64,000 nt of DNA from Streptomyces sp. TLI_105 (GCF_900105415.1 NZ_FNSM01000001.1:1054001-1118000); one strand, 5' to 3'; shown: positions 27,639-36,911, counted from the stretch's first letter. Program-made: numbers and translations. Notes: a model not told the origin generated them from the sequence alone.

Positions 27639-28826
27639 GTGAACAGGCCATCCCGTCGCACCGTCCTGGGCGCCGCCCTCACCGCGGCCGCCACCGCCGG
27701 ACTGCCCCGCACCACCGCCTCGGCCGCCACCCTGAGCGTCTCCAGCTGGCAGCAGCGCTGGTCGCCGTCGGCCGCGGCCGACGGCCTCGCCGCGTTCGAG
27801 ACGGTCGAGGACGACCGCGCCGACTCCCACCCGGCCGGCGCCCCGCACATCCGCGTCGAGGGCGACAACTTCCGCTGGAACATGCACATGGTCGACCGTG
27901 ACACCTCCACGGATCGCCAACGCCACGAGGTCACGGGCATGCGCACCCCGGCCGGTGGCGACCACCTCCAGTGGCTGCCCGGCGAGACCTGGCGGACCAC
28001 CTACTCGATGTACATCCCGTCCTCGCTGAAGGCGACCACCACCTTCACCCACCTCATGCAGATGAAGCAGCCCGGAACCGGATCCTCACCGATCGTGGTC
28101 CAGTCCCTGCGCCGGGTGGCCGGAGCGCAGACCATAGAACTCCAACTCCCGGTCAGCGGAGTCATGGTGGGAAGCACCGGCCTCGATCTCCTGCACGACC
28201 GGTGGGTGGACGTGGACTTCCAGATCAAGGTGGGGGACGGCACCTCGGGGTCGGTCCGCTGGGTCCTGCGCAGCGCCGGCACCACGCTCATCGATGTCAC
28301 CAGGACCGGCATCGACACCTTCCTCGCCGACCGGGTACGGCCCAAGTGGGGAATCTACCGCTCGCTCGGCGACACCTCCGGCTCACTCCAGGACTGCTAC
28401 CTGCTGACCACCGGAATGCGCGGCTACCAACTGGTCACCGGAAGCTCCGGTGTGTACCAGGCCGAGGAGGCTCGGATCTCACAGGGAGTCGTGGAGGCCG
28501 ACCACACCGGGTACAGCGGTGCCGGATTCGTCAACCTCGCCAACGCCGCGGGAAGTTACGCCGAATGGACGGTCCAGGCGGGCGCGGCGACCGGGGCCAC
28601 TCTCGACCTGCGGTACGCCAATGGCGCCGCTCTCGACCGGCCGATGGACATCACCGTCAACGGCATCCGGATCGCCACCGGGCGCCCCTTCCCGCCCACC
28701 GCGAACTGGGACACGTGGGCGACCTCCTCGCTCCCGATCACGCTCAAGGCCGGAGCCAACACCATCCGGGCCACCTCCACCACCGTCGACGGCGGCCCCA
28801 ACCTCGACAGGATCACCGTCCGCTGA
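27639..28826 (+). CDS. Tat-exported polysaccharide-lyase-like protein with CBM6/35-type module
   Basis: 395 residues. The GTG at 27639 is chosen because AAGGAG lies 6 nt upstream. The N-terminus has a twin-arginine motif (RPSRRTVLG) and a hydrophobic stretch. Residues about 35-265 look like the jelly-roll fold of polysaccharide lyases of the heparin-lyase/glucuronan-lyase type (DRQRHEV, WRTTYSMYIP, HLMQMKQPG, RWVDVDFQIK, KWGIYRS). The C-terminal about 130 residues are a CBM6/35-type sugar-binding module (YQAEEARISQG, GYSGAGFVNL, NLDRITVR). It sits after the chitinase-like gene and may belong to the same carbohydrate-use group. The substrate, likely a uronic-acid polymer, is inference. Confidence 0.75.
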   Translation: MNRPSRRTVLGAALTAAATAGLPRTTASAATLSVSSWQQRWSPSAAADGLAAFETVEDDRADSHPAGAPHIRVEGDNFRWNMHMVDRDTSTDRQRHEVTGMRTPAGGDHLQWLPGETWRTTYSMYIPSSLKATTTFTHLMQMKQPGTGSSPIVVQSLRRVAGAQTIELQLPVSGVMVGSTGLDLLHDRWVDVDFQIKVGDGTSGSVRWVLRSAGTTLIDVTRTGIDTFLADRVRPKWGIYRSLGDTSGSLQDCYLLTTGMRGYQLVTGSSGVYQAEEARISQGVVEADHTGYSGAGFVNLANAAGSYAEWTVQAGAATGATLDLRYANGAALDRPMDITVNGIRIATGRPFPPTANWDTWATSSLPITLKAGANTIRATSTTVDGGPNLDRITVR

Positions 28827-29001
28827 GGGAACCACGGCCCCTGCCTGGCGAGCCCGGCGGGGAAGGGGCCGGCAACCCGGACGGCAGAGCCCGCGTGGTC
28901 ATGCCGGACGAAGCGGGTGCAGTCCTCCGAAGAGGCGGTTTTCCAGCCGATCATGCGGACCCAAGGCTGCCTCCGCTGCCCCGCGTCCACGAACGGGAGG
29001 C
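28827..29001. other. Intergenic region between convergent genes
   Basis: No gene recognised. Minus-strand frames here are tail fragments running out of the YciI-like gene. Confidence 0.4.
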
Positions 29002-29271
29002 TCAAGCGCCAGGTGTTCTGCCGAGTCGGCTTCCACCTCTTACGCGAGCGTGTCCGGTCGCAGCCGGACGAGGCGTGGCCGCAAGCCGCCGCTCCAGGTC
29101 GGCCAGGGTCGTGCGGTGGGCCAGTACGGCACCGCCCTGCCCAGGCTGTATGCCTCCGACCAGCAGGAAGACTCCGTCGCTCACACCTTGTCGGATCCAC
29201 GCCTGATGGTCTGCCATGTGATCCTGAGCCTGACTCTTGTGGGCGGCGAAGCGGAGCAGGACGACGAACAC
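29002..29271 (-). CDS. YciI-like small protein, possibly truncated or frameshifted at its C-terminus
   Basis: 89 residues. The first 65 (MFVVLLRFAAHKSQAQDHM ... VFLLVGGIQPGQGGAVLAH ... ADLERRLAATP) are a clear YCII-related ferredoxin-like domain with the conserved His of MADHQAW. After LAATP the sequence becomes Arg/Gly-rich and no longer matches the usual FVxxDVV ending, so a frameshift has probably replaced the last 25 residues. YciI proteins are small dimeric possible hydrolases or chlorohydrolase-like enzymes of unclear role. It follows a truncated TetR gene on the same strand, a common TetR-YciI pairing. Confidence 0.6.
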   Translation of the reverse strand: MFVVLLRFAAHKSQAQDHMADHQAWIRQGVSDGVFLLVGGIQPGQGGAVLAHRTTLADLERRLAATPRPAATGHARVRGGSRLGRTPGA

Positions 29272-29338
29272 GGGATCTCCTTCGATGCCGGTGGTGTGAT
29301 CGGTTCGACTCGGCGACGGGGGCGCGGTCGCGCGTGGT

Positions 29339-29455
29339 CCGCGAGATGCCCACCGTCTCGGCGATCGCCGCGAACGACGTGTGCTCGAAGCCCTTCACGT
29401 AGAAAAGCCGGTTCGCGGCATCGACGATCTGCGCCCGCGTATCCGTGTTCCCCAT
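29339..29455 (-). pseudogene. TetR-family regulator truncated after the DNA-binding helix-turn-helix
   Basis: The ATG at 29455 begins a normal TetR N-terminus (TRAQIVDAANRLFYVKGFEH ... IAETVGISR, about 39 residues). At the point where GxFYYHF should follow, the frame turns into Arg-rich sequence and the ligand-binding domain is missing, so the gene has lost its C-terminal 75 percent, possibly in a deletion that brought the YciI gene next to it. Its probable operators at 29485-29535 survive. Confidence 0.75.
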
Positions 29456-29484
29456 CACCACACGCCCCAGCCCCCACCCCGTCG

Positions 29485-29535
29485 CCAGGACAGGCGTCCT
29501 AGCGGTCGGGCGCCCCTCCAGGACAGGCGTCCTAG
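29485..29535. promoter_or_regulatory. Two identical 18-bp operator-like boxes upstream of the truncated TetR gene
   Basis: CCAGGACAGGCGTCCTAG occurs at 29485-29502 and again at 29518-29535, 33 bp apart (about three helical turns). Each contains a dyad AGGAC-N4-GTCCT. The position just upstream of the TetR start suggests an autoregulatory double operator. Confidence 0.65.
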
Positions 29536-29588
29536 AGGGCGTCAAGGGTTCAGGTGCCCCGGGGACGGCCGGGTGCACCAGGTCGCCC

Positions 29589-30791
29589 TCAGCCGAGGAA
29601 GTGGAACGTCGGCCGGGGGTGCATCAGGAAGTCGTGGTGGGAGATGTTCCACGCGTACGCGCCCGCCAGGGCGAACGCCACCCGGTCCCCCGCCCGCAGC
29701 CCCGGCGCTGGAACCCGTCGGGCGAGGAGGTCCTTGGGGGTGCACAGCTGGCCGGTGAGGGTGACCGCGTCGGATCCGGCGGCGGGCCGGGGCCAGGGGT
29801 GTGGCCAGGCGTCCACGGGCAGCACCGTGCAGGGCTGGTCGTGGCCCTTGGTCGCGGGGGTACGCAGGTGGTGGGTGCCGCCGCGCACCACCGCGAAGTC
29901 CTCGCCGTGGCTGCGCTTCACGTCCAGGACCTCGGTGGCGTACCAGCCGCAGTACGCGGTCAGGGCACGGCCCGGCTCGATGCGCAGCGTCAGGTCGGGG
30001 TGGTCCTCCATGAGCCGGGCGAGGCCCTTCCCGTAGGTGGACCAGTCGAAGCGGCGGTCGGGGGTCGTGTAGTCGACGTGCATGCCGCCGCCGACGTTCA
30101 CCTCGGCGAGGCGGACGCGGTGGCGGGCGGCGAGTCCCGTGGCCCATTCGACGACCGACTCGGCGACGCCGATCTGCTCCTCCGCCTCCAGGCCGCTGGC
30201 CAGGTGGGCGTGGACGCCCAGGAGCCGCAGGTGCGGGAGCGTGCCGTCGGTCAGCCGGGCGACGGCGGTGTCGGCGTCCGAGGGGTCGAGGCCGAACGGG
30301 GTCGGCCGGCCGCCCATGGCGAGCGAGCTGCCCTCCAGGGAGGCGGCGGACAGCGGCAGGTTGAAGCGGAGGAGGACGCCGACGGGCGTGTCCGGCGCCC
30401 GGGGAGCGGCCAGGTCGGCGAGCATGCCCAGTTCGTAGAGGCTCTCGACGTGGAAGCGCTCCACGCCGAGGTCCAGGGCCGCGGCGATCTCGGCCGGGGT
30501 CTTGCCGGGGCCGCCGAACGCGAGGGGGCGTCCGGGAACCGCGCGGCCCACGTGGGCCAGCTCGCCGCCCGACGACACCTCGTAGCCGTCGACGTACGGC
30601 GAGAGCGCGGCGAGCAGCTCCGGTTCGGGGTTGGCCTTGGCGGCGTAGTAGAGCTCCACGCGCTCGGGCAGCGCGGCCCGCACGGCCGCGGCGTGCCCTC
30701 GCAGCGCCGCCAGGTCGTAGACGTAGGCGGGCAGGCCGTCGGAGGGCAGGTCGAGGACGAGGTCGCGCACCGGGCGGGTGAGGGCGGTCAT
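29589..30791 (-). CDS. Type III PLP-dependent decarboxylase/racemase of the siderophore cluster
   Basis: 400-residue fold-type III PLP enzyme (alanine racemase/DAP decarboxylase family). The PLP lysine lies in YYAAKANPE near residue 50; later motifs GVHAHLASG, EVNVGGGMHVDY and RIEPGRALTAYCG are typical of the family. It probably makes or modifies the amine building block that the NIS synthetases condense with a carboxylic acid, by analogy with SfaC/SbnH of staphyloferrin pathways. The ATG at 30791 overlaps the upstream synthetase stop by 4 nt. It is the last gene of the five-gene minus-strand operon. Whether it decarboxylates or racemises cannot be told. Confidence 0.85.
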   Translation of the reverse strand: MTALTRPVRDLVLDLPSDGLPAYVYDLAALRGHAAAVRAALPERVELYYAAKANPEPELLAALSPYVDGYEVSSGGELAHVGRAVPGRPLAFGGPGKTPAEIAAALDLGVERFHVESLYELGMLADLAAPRAPDTPVGVLLRFNLPLSAASLEGSSLAMGGRPTPFGLDPSDADTAVARLTDGTLPHLRLLGVHAHLASGLEAEEQIGVAESVVEWATGLAARHRVRLAEVNVGGGMHVDYTTPDRRFDWSTYGKGLARLMEDHPDLTLRIEPGRALTAYCGWYATEVLDVKRSHGEDFAVVRGGTHHLRTPATKGHDQPCTVLPVDAWPHPWPRPAAGSDAVTLTGQLCTPKDLLARRVPAPGLRAGDRVAFALAGAYAWNISHHDFLMHPRPTFHFLG

Positions 30792-32530
30792 CGGGCGTGG
30801 CTCCACGAGTCGTCGGAGGCCTCGGACAGCACGTCCTCGGCGAGCGGGGAGGGCAGGCGGACGTAGCCGGCCTCGCGGTCGGCCTTGCGCTCCCAGCGGG
30901 TCAGCAGGTTGGCCTTGGCCGGCAGCGGCACGCCCGCGAGGAGCGCGGCGAGCCGGGGCGGGCAGCCGTGGCCGTCGGCGTACGTCTGCAGGGTGGCGCG
31001 GACCCGGGCCCACAGGGCGGGCTCGGTCTCCGGGTGCAGATCGGCGACGGCGGCCAGCATCTCGGCGATGTGGTTGACGAACAGGCAGTACGCGACGCGG
31101 TCCCAGCCGCGCTCCGCGTCGTACGTCAGGGGGCCGGCCACGTCGGTGGGCAGCGCGGCGAGGGTGGCGGCGTGGTGCTCTGGCACCAGCTTGGTGCCTT
31201 CCAGATCACGGAAGAGCACCTGGGCGGGCATGCCGTCGTCGTCGACGCAGACGACCACGTTCTGCAGGTGGGGCTCCAGGACCAGGCCGTGGTCGAAGTA
31301 GGCCGCCAGCACGGGCGGGACGAGGAGCTTGAGGTAGGCGGCCCACCACTCCAGCGCGGTGCCGGGGCCGGCGCCGTCGAGGAGGCGGGAGACGTGGCCG
31401 GGTCCGCTGGGGTACTCGTCGGCGACGGCGGCGGCGAGGAGCGGGGTGGTGCCGGGCAGGAGCCGGGCGGCGAGTCCCTCGCGGACGATCACGCCGAAGC
31501 CTTCGAGCAGGGCGCGGTCGGGGGTGCCGTCGGGTCCGGGCAGGGCCAGGCTGCGGTAGGCGGGCTCGCGGAGCATGGCGCTGCCGGGGAACCGGTCGGT
31601 GAGCCCGTCGAGGACGGGCGCGAGGAGCCGGGTCAGGGCCACGGCACCGGTGAGCTCGTAACTCGCGTTCTTGCGCAGACAGTTGGTGATGCGGACGTTC
31701 AGGCTGAACTTCAGGAACGTGTCACCGTCGTAGAGGGTGCGCACGGAGGCCGTGGCGGCGAAGGGGTCGCCGCCGGTCCCCAGGTCCAGGATGTCGCCGC
31801 GGTCGAGGGCGGCACGCAGGCCGGGATGGTCGCTCAGCATCTCGTACTGCCAGGGGTGGGCGGGCAGCAGCCGGTAGCCCTCCGGCACTCCGCCGGCGAG
31901 CAGGTCGAGGGGCGCGGCGGCCGCCGGGGCCGCGGACTCCTCGACGATCAGGCTCTCGCGGACGGCGAGGTGACGCAGTGGGAAGGCGGCGCCGACCTCG
32001 GGGGCGTACGCGAGCCAGGAGGTGGCGTCCCCGGTACGGGCCTTGGGGGTGGGGTGGAAGCGGTGCCCGAAGAGCAGGGACTGCTCCGAGGCGAGGTAGG
32101 TGTCCCGGTCCGCCGCGCCGCTCGCGCGGGCGTCGAGCGCGGCAGTGACGGCCTGGTGGCTGGAGGCGATCTGGTCGAGGAACTCGTCGTTGCGCACGCC
32201 GGTGCGCAGCGACAGCTCGTCCTGGACGTGTTCGGCGAGGCGTCGCCAGTCGATGCGCTCCCAGTCGCCGTCGCGCTGCTCGTGGACGGGGCCGGTGAAG
32301 CGGTGTGCGCCCAGCAGGGACGTGCGGCGCAACGCCACGCGGAGCAGTACGCCGCGGCGGGGCAGGCGCAGCAGCAGGTGGCCGTCGCTCGCGGCCGTCT
32401 GGTGCTCCGGTCCGGACACCTCGCGCAGCAGGCAGTTGAGGAGGGTGTGCGCCACGACCGTGTCCGCGTCGGGGAGTCCGGCGGGGGCGGCGGGGCGGCG
32501 GGCAGCGCCCTGGGTTCGGGGCAGCGACAT
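30788..32530 (-). CDS. IucA/IucC-family NIS siderophore synthetase (first of two)
   Basis: 580-residue NRPS-independent siderophore synthetase. It adenylates a carboxylate (usually citrate or a derivative) and forms an amide or ester with an amine or alcohol. ATP-binding motifs include LLPAHPWQYE, KFSLNVRITNCLRKN and LEPHLQNVVV, and the FhuF-like C-terminal region follows (CLFVNHIAEML). The ATG at 32530 overlaps the MFS gene stop by one base. A second synthetase lies two genes upstream, implying two sequential condensations. Product identity is not deducible. Confidence 0.92.
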   Translation of the reverse strand: MSLPRTQGAARRPAAPAGLPDADTVVAHTLLNCLLREVSGPEHQTAASDGHLLLRLPRRGVLLRVALRRTSLLGAHRFTGPVHEQRDGDWERIDWRRLAEHVQDELSLRTGVRNDEFLDQIASSHQAVTAALDARASGAADRDTYLASEQSLLFGHRFHPTPKARTGDATSWLAYAPEVGAAFPLRHLAVRESLIVEESAAPAAAAPLDLLAGGVPEGYRLLPAHPWQYEMLSDHPGLRAALDRGDILDLGTGGDPFAATASVRTLYDGDTFLKFSLNVRITNCLRKNASYELTGAVALTRLLAPVLDGLTDRFPGSAMLREPAYRSLALPGPDGTPDRALLEGFGVIVREGLAARLLPGTTPLLAAAVADEYPSGPGHVSRLLDGAGPGTALEWWAAYLKLLVPPVLAAYFDHGLVLEPHLQNVVVCVDDDGMPAQVLFRDLEGTKLVPEHHAATLAALPTDVAGPLTYDAERGWDRVAYCLFVNHIAEMLAAVADLHPETEPALWARVRATLQTYADGHGCPPRLAALLAGVPLPAKANLLTRWERKADREAGYVRLPSPLAEDVLSEASDDSWSHAR

Positions 32531-33813
32531 CAACGGCTCCAGCGAGGGTGGAGGGGGGTCACGAGGGGAAGAACGGTGGGAACGATCGTGGCCAGGGCCA
32601 CGGCGGTGCCCGTGAGGACCGGGGCGGCCGGACCGAAGAAGCTGTTGCCGACGGCGGCGGCGATGCCTGCCGCCACGGCGCCGGCCTTCGAGAAGAACTC
32701 GAGCGATCCGAACATGCCGCCGGGCGCACGGCCCTTGGCGCAGTCGGCGGCCAGCACGGACAGGCAGACGAGCCCGAGGGTGAGTCCGGCTCCGAGCACG
32801 AGGCGTACGGCGGTGAGGGCGGGCAGCGAGTCGGCCACGCCGTGTCCGGCGAGACCGAGCGCGATGCAGAGGAGGCCGACGGCGAGGCCGAGCCGGGGGC
32901 GGGGGTGGAACGCCTTGTGCACCGCCATCGCCGTGACCAGGTAGCACAGGTGCGGCAGGGCGAAGAGGACTCCGGAAACGGACGGGGAGGTGCCGGGGAG
33001 CCGCTCCTCGATGAGCGAGACGAGGTAGGGGAAGGAGATGACGGTGGAGAAGACGAACGCGAACTCCAGGGCGTAGAGGACCCGGAGGGAGGTCCCCGGG
33101 GCCGGCGCCGTCCCCGCCTCCGGTGCCGCCTCCTTCTCCTTGTCCCTGCCCGTCTCCGTGGCGTCCTTCGGTGCCGACGCCTCGGTGCGCCGTCCGCCCC
33201 GTGACTCCGGTAGGGCACAGATCAGCAGGGCGGCGGTGAGCGGAAGCACCGCGAGCAGGGCGTACTGCCGGTGCGGGGACAGCCAGGGCGACAGGGAGCC
33301 GACGACGATCGGTGCGACGACGAGGGCGGCGCGTGCCGCGCCCTGCATGAGGGTGAGCGCCTTCGACAGGGCCGGACCTTCCAGCGCCGCGCCCAGGTAG
33401 CCGTTGGACGCGGCGAACGTGCCGCCGAGGATGCCCTGGAGGACGAGCGCGGCGGTGAAGGTGACGATCGAGTCGGACCAGCCGGCGAGGAGGAACGATA
33501 CGGCGAGCCCGAGCTGGGCGCGCAGCAGCAGCCGCTTGCGGCCGTAGCGGTCCGCGAGACGGCCCCAGAAAGGCGCGCCGACGGCGCCGAAGACGGTCGG
33601 GACGATGTAGAGCACGCCGGCCCAGCGGGCGGTGGAGTCGCCGAGCTCGGGCAGGATCCGGGTCAGGAAGGGCGGCAGGCCGAGGGCGGCGAAGGACGCC
33701 ACGAAGTAGCACCCGGCCACGGCGTGCACCTGACGACGGGCGAGCACCGGCGCGTTCGTCACGGGCGCGAGGGGCATGCCCGTATGTTTCGGCGGGGCCG
33801 TGGTGGCGCTCAT
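32530..33813 (-). CDS. MFS transporter, likely siderophore exporter
   Basis: 427-residue major facilitator with about 12 predicted membrane helices and the family A-motif GRLADRYGRKRLLL between helices 2 and 3. A charged loop rich in Lys/Glu (TETGRDKEKEAA) separates the two halves. It sits between the two synthetase genes with 4-nt and 1-nt overlaps, so it is translated with them; as in the staphyloferrin A locus (SfaA), it most likely exports the finished siderophore. Confidence 0.88.
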   Translation of the reverse strand: MSATTAPPKHTGMPLAPVTNAPVLARRQVHAVAGCYFVASFAALGLPPFLTRILPELGDSTARWAGVLYIVPTVFGAVGAPFWGRLADRYGRKRLLLRAQLGLAVSFLLAGWSDSIVTFTAALVLQGILGGTFAASNGYLGAALEGPALSKALTLMQGAARAALVVAPIVVGSLSPWLSPHRQYALLAVLPLTAALLICALPESRGGRRTEASAPKDATETGRDKEKEAAPEAGTAPAPGTSLRVLYALEFAFVFSTVISFPYLVSLIEERLPGTSPSVSGVLFALPHLCYLVTAMAVHKAFHPRPRLGLAVGLLCIALGLAGHGVADSLPALTAVRLVLGAGLTLGLVCLSVLAADCAKGRAPGGMFGSLEFFSKAGAVAAGIAAAVGNSFFGPAAPVLTGTAVALATIVPTVLPLVTPLHPRWSR

Positions 33814-35630
33814 CGTCCGTCCTCCCTCAGGTAGTTGGGACCGGTTGTGTAGTGCTTGTTGATGTCGGCGGCGCCCGACCGTTCCTTGGACAGCAGCGTT
33901 CCGGCGGTGACCATGGCTTTGACCGGGAGTTCCGGCGCGTCCAGGAGGTGCGCGCGGAGTACGGCGCCGGGCTCGCCGGGACCGGTTCCGAGCCGTTCGA
34001 CGGCCTCGGTGAGCCGGTCCCGTACCAGCGCCAGCAGCGTCGGAAGCGGGGCGCGGCCGTGCCGGGCCAGGCCGAAGGCGTAGGCGCCCGCACACAGGTG
34101 CACGGTGATGGTGGTGAACAGGTCGGCGACGGCCCGGTCGTCGTCGCCGAAGACGCGGGGGTCGTCGAACGCGGCCGGGTCGGGCGCGTCGGCGCCCAGA
34201 GCATCGGACAGGCGGCGGGTGTGGAGGCGCGGGCCGTCGTTGTCCTTGAGCAGCAGCCGGAGCCGACTGCCGCCGTCCGCCTGCCGGTCGAGGACGAGCG
34301 AGATGTTCTGCTGGTGGGACTCCAGGGCGATGCCGTAGCCGAAGAGCGTGGTCTGCCAGTCGAGCAGCAGGCCGAGCACGGCGTCGAGCAGGGCCACCGG
34401 GTCGCCGCCGTGGAACCGGTCCGCGAGGTGGTCGATCACCAGTCGGCCTCCCCCGGGCTCGCGGCTTCGCTCGAGCAGGGGGGACCCCCCTGGGGCCTCG
34501 GCGAGCAGCGCCGCCATGGGGACGACGACGGAGTCGTCGAGGCCGGCCGGGTAGCGGCGGCACAGGACGGCGAGGAGTTCGTGCCCGGCGTGGGCGTAGA
34601 CCGTCTCATCGGCGTGCAGGATCGTTTCCCGGAACCGTGGCTCCCGGGCGATCACGGTTTCGAGGAGGCGCTGACCCGCCGCGCCGTCCACGAGCGTTCC
34701 GGGCTTGATGGTGCGCCGGTTGCGCAGCCCCAGGGTGGCGGTGGCCAGCGGCAGCTTGAGGTGCAGGGACGGTTCTTCGGCCAGGGCGACGGTCCGCATG
34801 GAGAGTGTCGGTACGACCTCCAGGTAGGGGCGCGGGGCGAGCACCGCGCGCTCGTGCAGGCCGATCGCCCGCAGCGCCTCCTCCAGCGGCGCGCCCGCCG
34901 TCATCGGATGGACGGGTAGCGCGAGGTGGGTACGGGAGAGCTCCGGCAGCCCCAGATCGGCCGGCGACGGCCAGCGGGCGGGCAGTCGTTCGGCACCTCC
35001 CGGCACGGTGACGGCCTCGTGGGGGAGGGCGACCCAGCGCAGGGCGAAGCGCGGGTGGAACTCGGGTGCGTACGCCCGCACCTGATCGTCGTCCAGGCCC
35101 GAGCGGCCGCGCGCCGTCGGATAGACGGGATGGTCGAGACGGGCGGCGAGCGTGTCGAGCGCGAGTCCTCGCGCGTAGCCGGTCCAGCGGGCGGGGTCGT
35201 CCCCGTGGAGGTCGGCGAGTCGTGCGGCGGTCTCCACGCGGGTCCGCTCGTGCAGCCGCATGGTGGCGAGGGTCTGCCGGCACTCCTCGGCGTACGCGTC
35301 GAAGCCGGGGCGGTCGACGGGCTCGGCCAGGGCCTTGAGGGCGGCGACGATCGTGTCGTACGTGGTGAGCGTGCCGCCGTCCGACTCCCGGACGAGCAGC
35401 GGGAGCCGGGCCGCGTAGGTGCTCTGGAAGCCGTCCTCGGCGACGGGCAGCAGCAGGGCGTCGGCGTCCTCGGTGGCGCGGCGCAGCCATGGGCCGTCCG
35501 CCCGCTGGACGAGGATGCTCCGGCTGCGCAGTCCGACGACGTCCTCGCGCAGCAGCGCGGACAGCACCCGCAGGAGCAGTTCCCGTTCGGCGGTTCCCTG
35601 GTCGCGGGCCGTCTCGGCGAGGCTCGTCAC
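33810..35630 (-). CDS. IucA/IucC-family NIS siderophore synthetase (second)
   Basis: 606-residue synthetase with LPVHPMT, HLKLPLATATLGLRNRRTI, ALESHQQN and LLKDNDGPRLH, the nucleotide- and substrate-binding motifs of the family. The start is the GTG at 35630, which overlaps the ATP-grasp stop by 4 nt (GTGA). The C-terminus ends in NKHYTTGPNYLR, resembling other NIS enzymes. It probably performs a condensation different from the downstream synthetase, since the two share only moderate similarity. Confidence 0.92.
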   Translation of the reverse strand: MTSLAETARDQGTAERELLLRVLSALLREDVVGLRSRSILVQRADGPWLRRATEDADALLLPVAEDGFQSTYAARLPLLVRESDGGTLTTYDTIVAALKALAEPVDRPGFDAYAEECRQTLATMRLHERTRVETAARLADLHGDDPARWTGYARGLALDTLAARLDHPVYPTARGRSGLDDDQVRAYAPEFHPRFALRWVALPHEAVTVPGGAERLPARWPSPADLGLPELSRTHLALPVHPMTAGAPLEEALRAIGLHERAVLAPRPYLEVVPTLSMRTVALAEEPSLHLKLPLATATLGLRNRRTIKPGTLVDGAAGQRLLETVIAREPRFRETILHADETVYAHAGHELLAVLCRRYPAGLDDSVVVPMAALLAEAPGGSPLLERSREPGGGRLVIDHLADRFHGGDPVALLDAVLGLLLDWQTTLFGYGIALESHQQNISLVLDRQADGGSRLRLLLKDNDGPRLHTRRLSDALGADAPDPAAFDDPRVFGDDDRAVADLFTTITVHLCAGAYAFGLARHGRAPLPTLLALVRDRLTEAVERLGTGPGEPGAVLRAHLLDAPELPVKAMVTAGTLLSKERSGAADINKHYTTGPNYLREDGR

Positions 35631-36817
35631 GGCGTGATCTCCCAGCGCTGCGCGGTCAGGAAGTCCGCGACGACCCGGTCGACGGCCGCCTGGTCGGTGC
35701 CGGTGGCCCGCAGCACGCCGAGGTAGTCGCGGTTGGTGCGGTGGAGCTCGTGCCGCTCTCCGATCTCGCGCAGCGGGCGGTAGGTCAGCTTCACGCCGTC
35801 GATGTCGAGGTCGACGGGGCCGGGGGCGGACCGAAGCGTTCCGGCGGCTTCGGCGCAGGGGTATTCCAGGCGGGCGGCGCCGTCGACGCGGGCCCCGAGG
35901 TCGGCGGGGAGCGGCTCGCCGAGGTGGGTGCGCAGGATGTGCTCGAAGAGCGGGATGCCGAGGAGCTGGGCGAGCAGCAGGTCGCACTGGTCGCCGATGG
36001 CCCGGTAGTTGACCTCGATGATGCGGGCGCGGCCCTCGTGGACGACGAACTCGGTGTGGCAGGCGCCGAAGCCGACGCCGAGGGCGTCGAGCTGGGCGAG
36101 GACCTGCTCGACGACGGGCTCGGGGTGGGCGGGGACGAAGGTCAGCCGCTCCTCGATGAAGTACGGCGGCGGCGACAGCTCGGTGTGGAATCCGCCGAGG
36201 ACGTGGCGGAGGCGCCCGTCCCCGAGCGTCTCCAGGGTGTACAGCTCGCCGGCCAGGAACTCCTCGACGACCAGCGCGACCTCGGGCCGCCGGGCCTGTG
36301 TCTCCTTGCAGCGTACGAGGAGTTCGTCGCCGTTCTGGACGAGCACCACGTCCTCGCTGGCGACCCCCTCGCGCGGCTTGACCACGCACGGGTAGGGCAC
36401 GTCGAGTCCGGCGAGCACGGACGGGTCCTCCCCCGCCGGGAGTTCGGTCGACCAGACGGTGTCGGCACCGGTCAGGGCCAGGTGGCGACGCAGGTGCGCC
36501 TTGTCCTTCGCGCGCAGCGCGGCCCGCCAGTCCTTGGCGGGCAGGCCGAAGTACTCGGCCGCCAACGCCGCCTGGGTCTGGAGGTGGTCGCTGTTGGTGA
36601 AGACCGCGTCGGGCCGGTGGTGGGTGGCGATCCGGGTGATGACGGCGCGGAAGTCGCGTACGTCGCACGCCAGGACCTCGATGTCCGGGTAGGCCCGACG
36701 GTGGGCGTCGGGCTGGTCCGTCAGCACGGTGACGTCGAGACCGAGACGGGCCGCTGCGGGGAGGAACCCCTCGGTGACCGAGTCGGTGGGGTTCAGGGCG
36801 AGCAGGTACAGCCGCAT
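35627..36817 (-). CDS. ATP-grasp ligase of the siderophore cluster
   Basis: 396-residue ATP-grasp carboxylate-amine ligase. The core has VVKPREGVASEDV, ALVVEEFLAGELYTLE and the metal-binding RIIEVNYRAIGDQ. It likely activates a carboxylate as acyl phosphate and joins an amine, adding a peptide-like bond to the siderophore or making its precursor. ATG 36817 is chosen at MRLYLLALNP, which begins the Rossmann-like preATP-grasp domain. It is the first gene of the operon, directly downstream of the iron box at 36893-36911. ATP-grasp enzymes are an unusual partner for two NIS synthetases. Confidence 0.85.
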   Translation of the reverse strand: MRLYLLALNPTDSVTEGFLPAAARLGLDVTVLTDQPDAHRRAYPDIEVLACDVRDFRAVITRIATHHRPDAVFTNSDHLQTQAALAAEYFGLPAKDWRAALRAKDKAHLRRHLALTGADTVWSTELPAGEDPSVLAGLDVPYPCVVKPREGVASEDVVLVQNGDELLVRCKETQARRPEVALVVEEFLAGELYTLETLGDGRLRHVLGGFHTELSPPPYFIEERLTFVPAHPEPVVEQVLAQLDALGVGFGACHTEFVVHEGRARIIEVNYRAIGDQCDLLLAQLLGIPLFEHILRTHLGEPLPADLGARVDGAARLEYPCAEAAGTLRSAPGPVDLDIDGVKLTYRPLREIGERHELHRTNRDYLGVLRATGTDQAAVDRVVADFLTAQRWEITP

Positions 36818-36892
36818 GGGTATGCCGGGGCCTTCCGGGGAGGGGCGGGTGCGGGGCACGTCCGCGCGCACACGCGGCCCGTGACGCCGAGT

Positions 36893-36911
36893 TTAGGTTA
36901 GGCAACCCTAA
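36893..36911 (-). promoter_or_regulatory. Iron box (DmdR/IdeR-type) of the siderophore operon
   Basis: TTAGGTTAGGCAACCCTAA closely fits the 19-bp actinobacterial iron box TTAGGTTAGGCTNNCCTAA. It is 76 bp upstream of the ATP-grasp start. DmdR1/IdeR with Fe(II) is expected to repress here. Confidence 0.85.

Noticed and set aside
36142..36468. Short antisense frame inside the ATP-grasp gene
   Set aside because: No motif or start signal; overlaps a strong gene.
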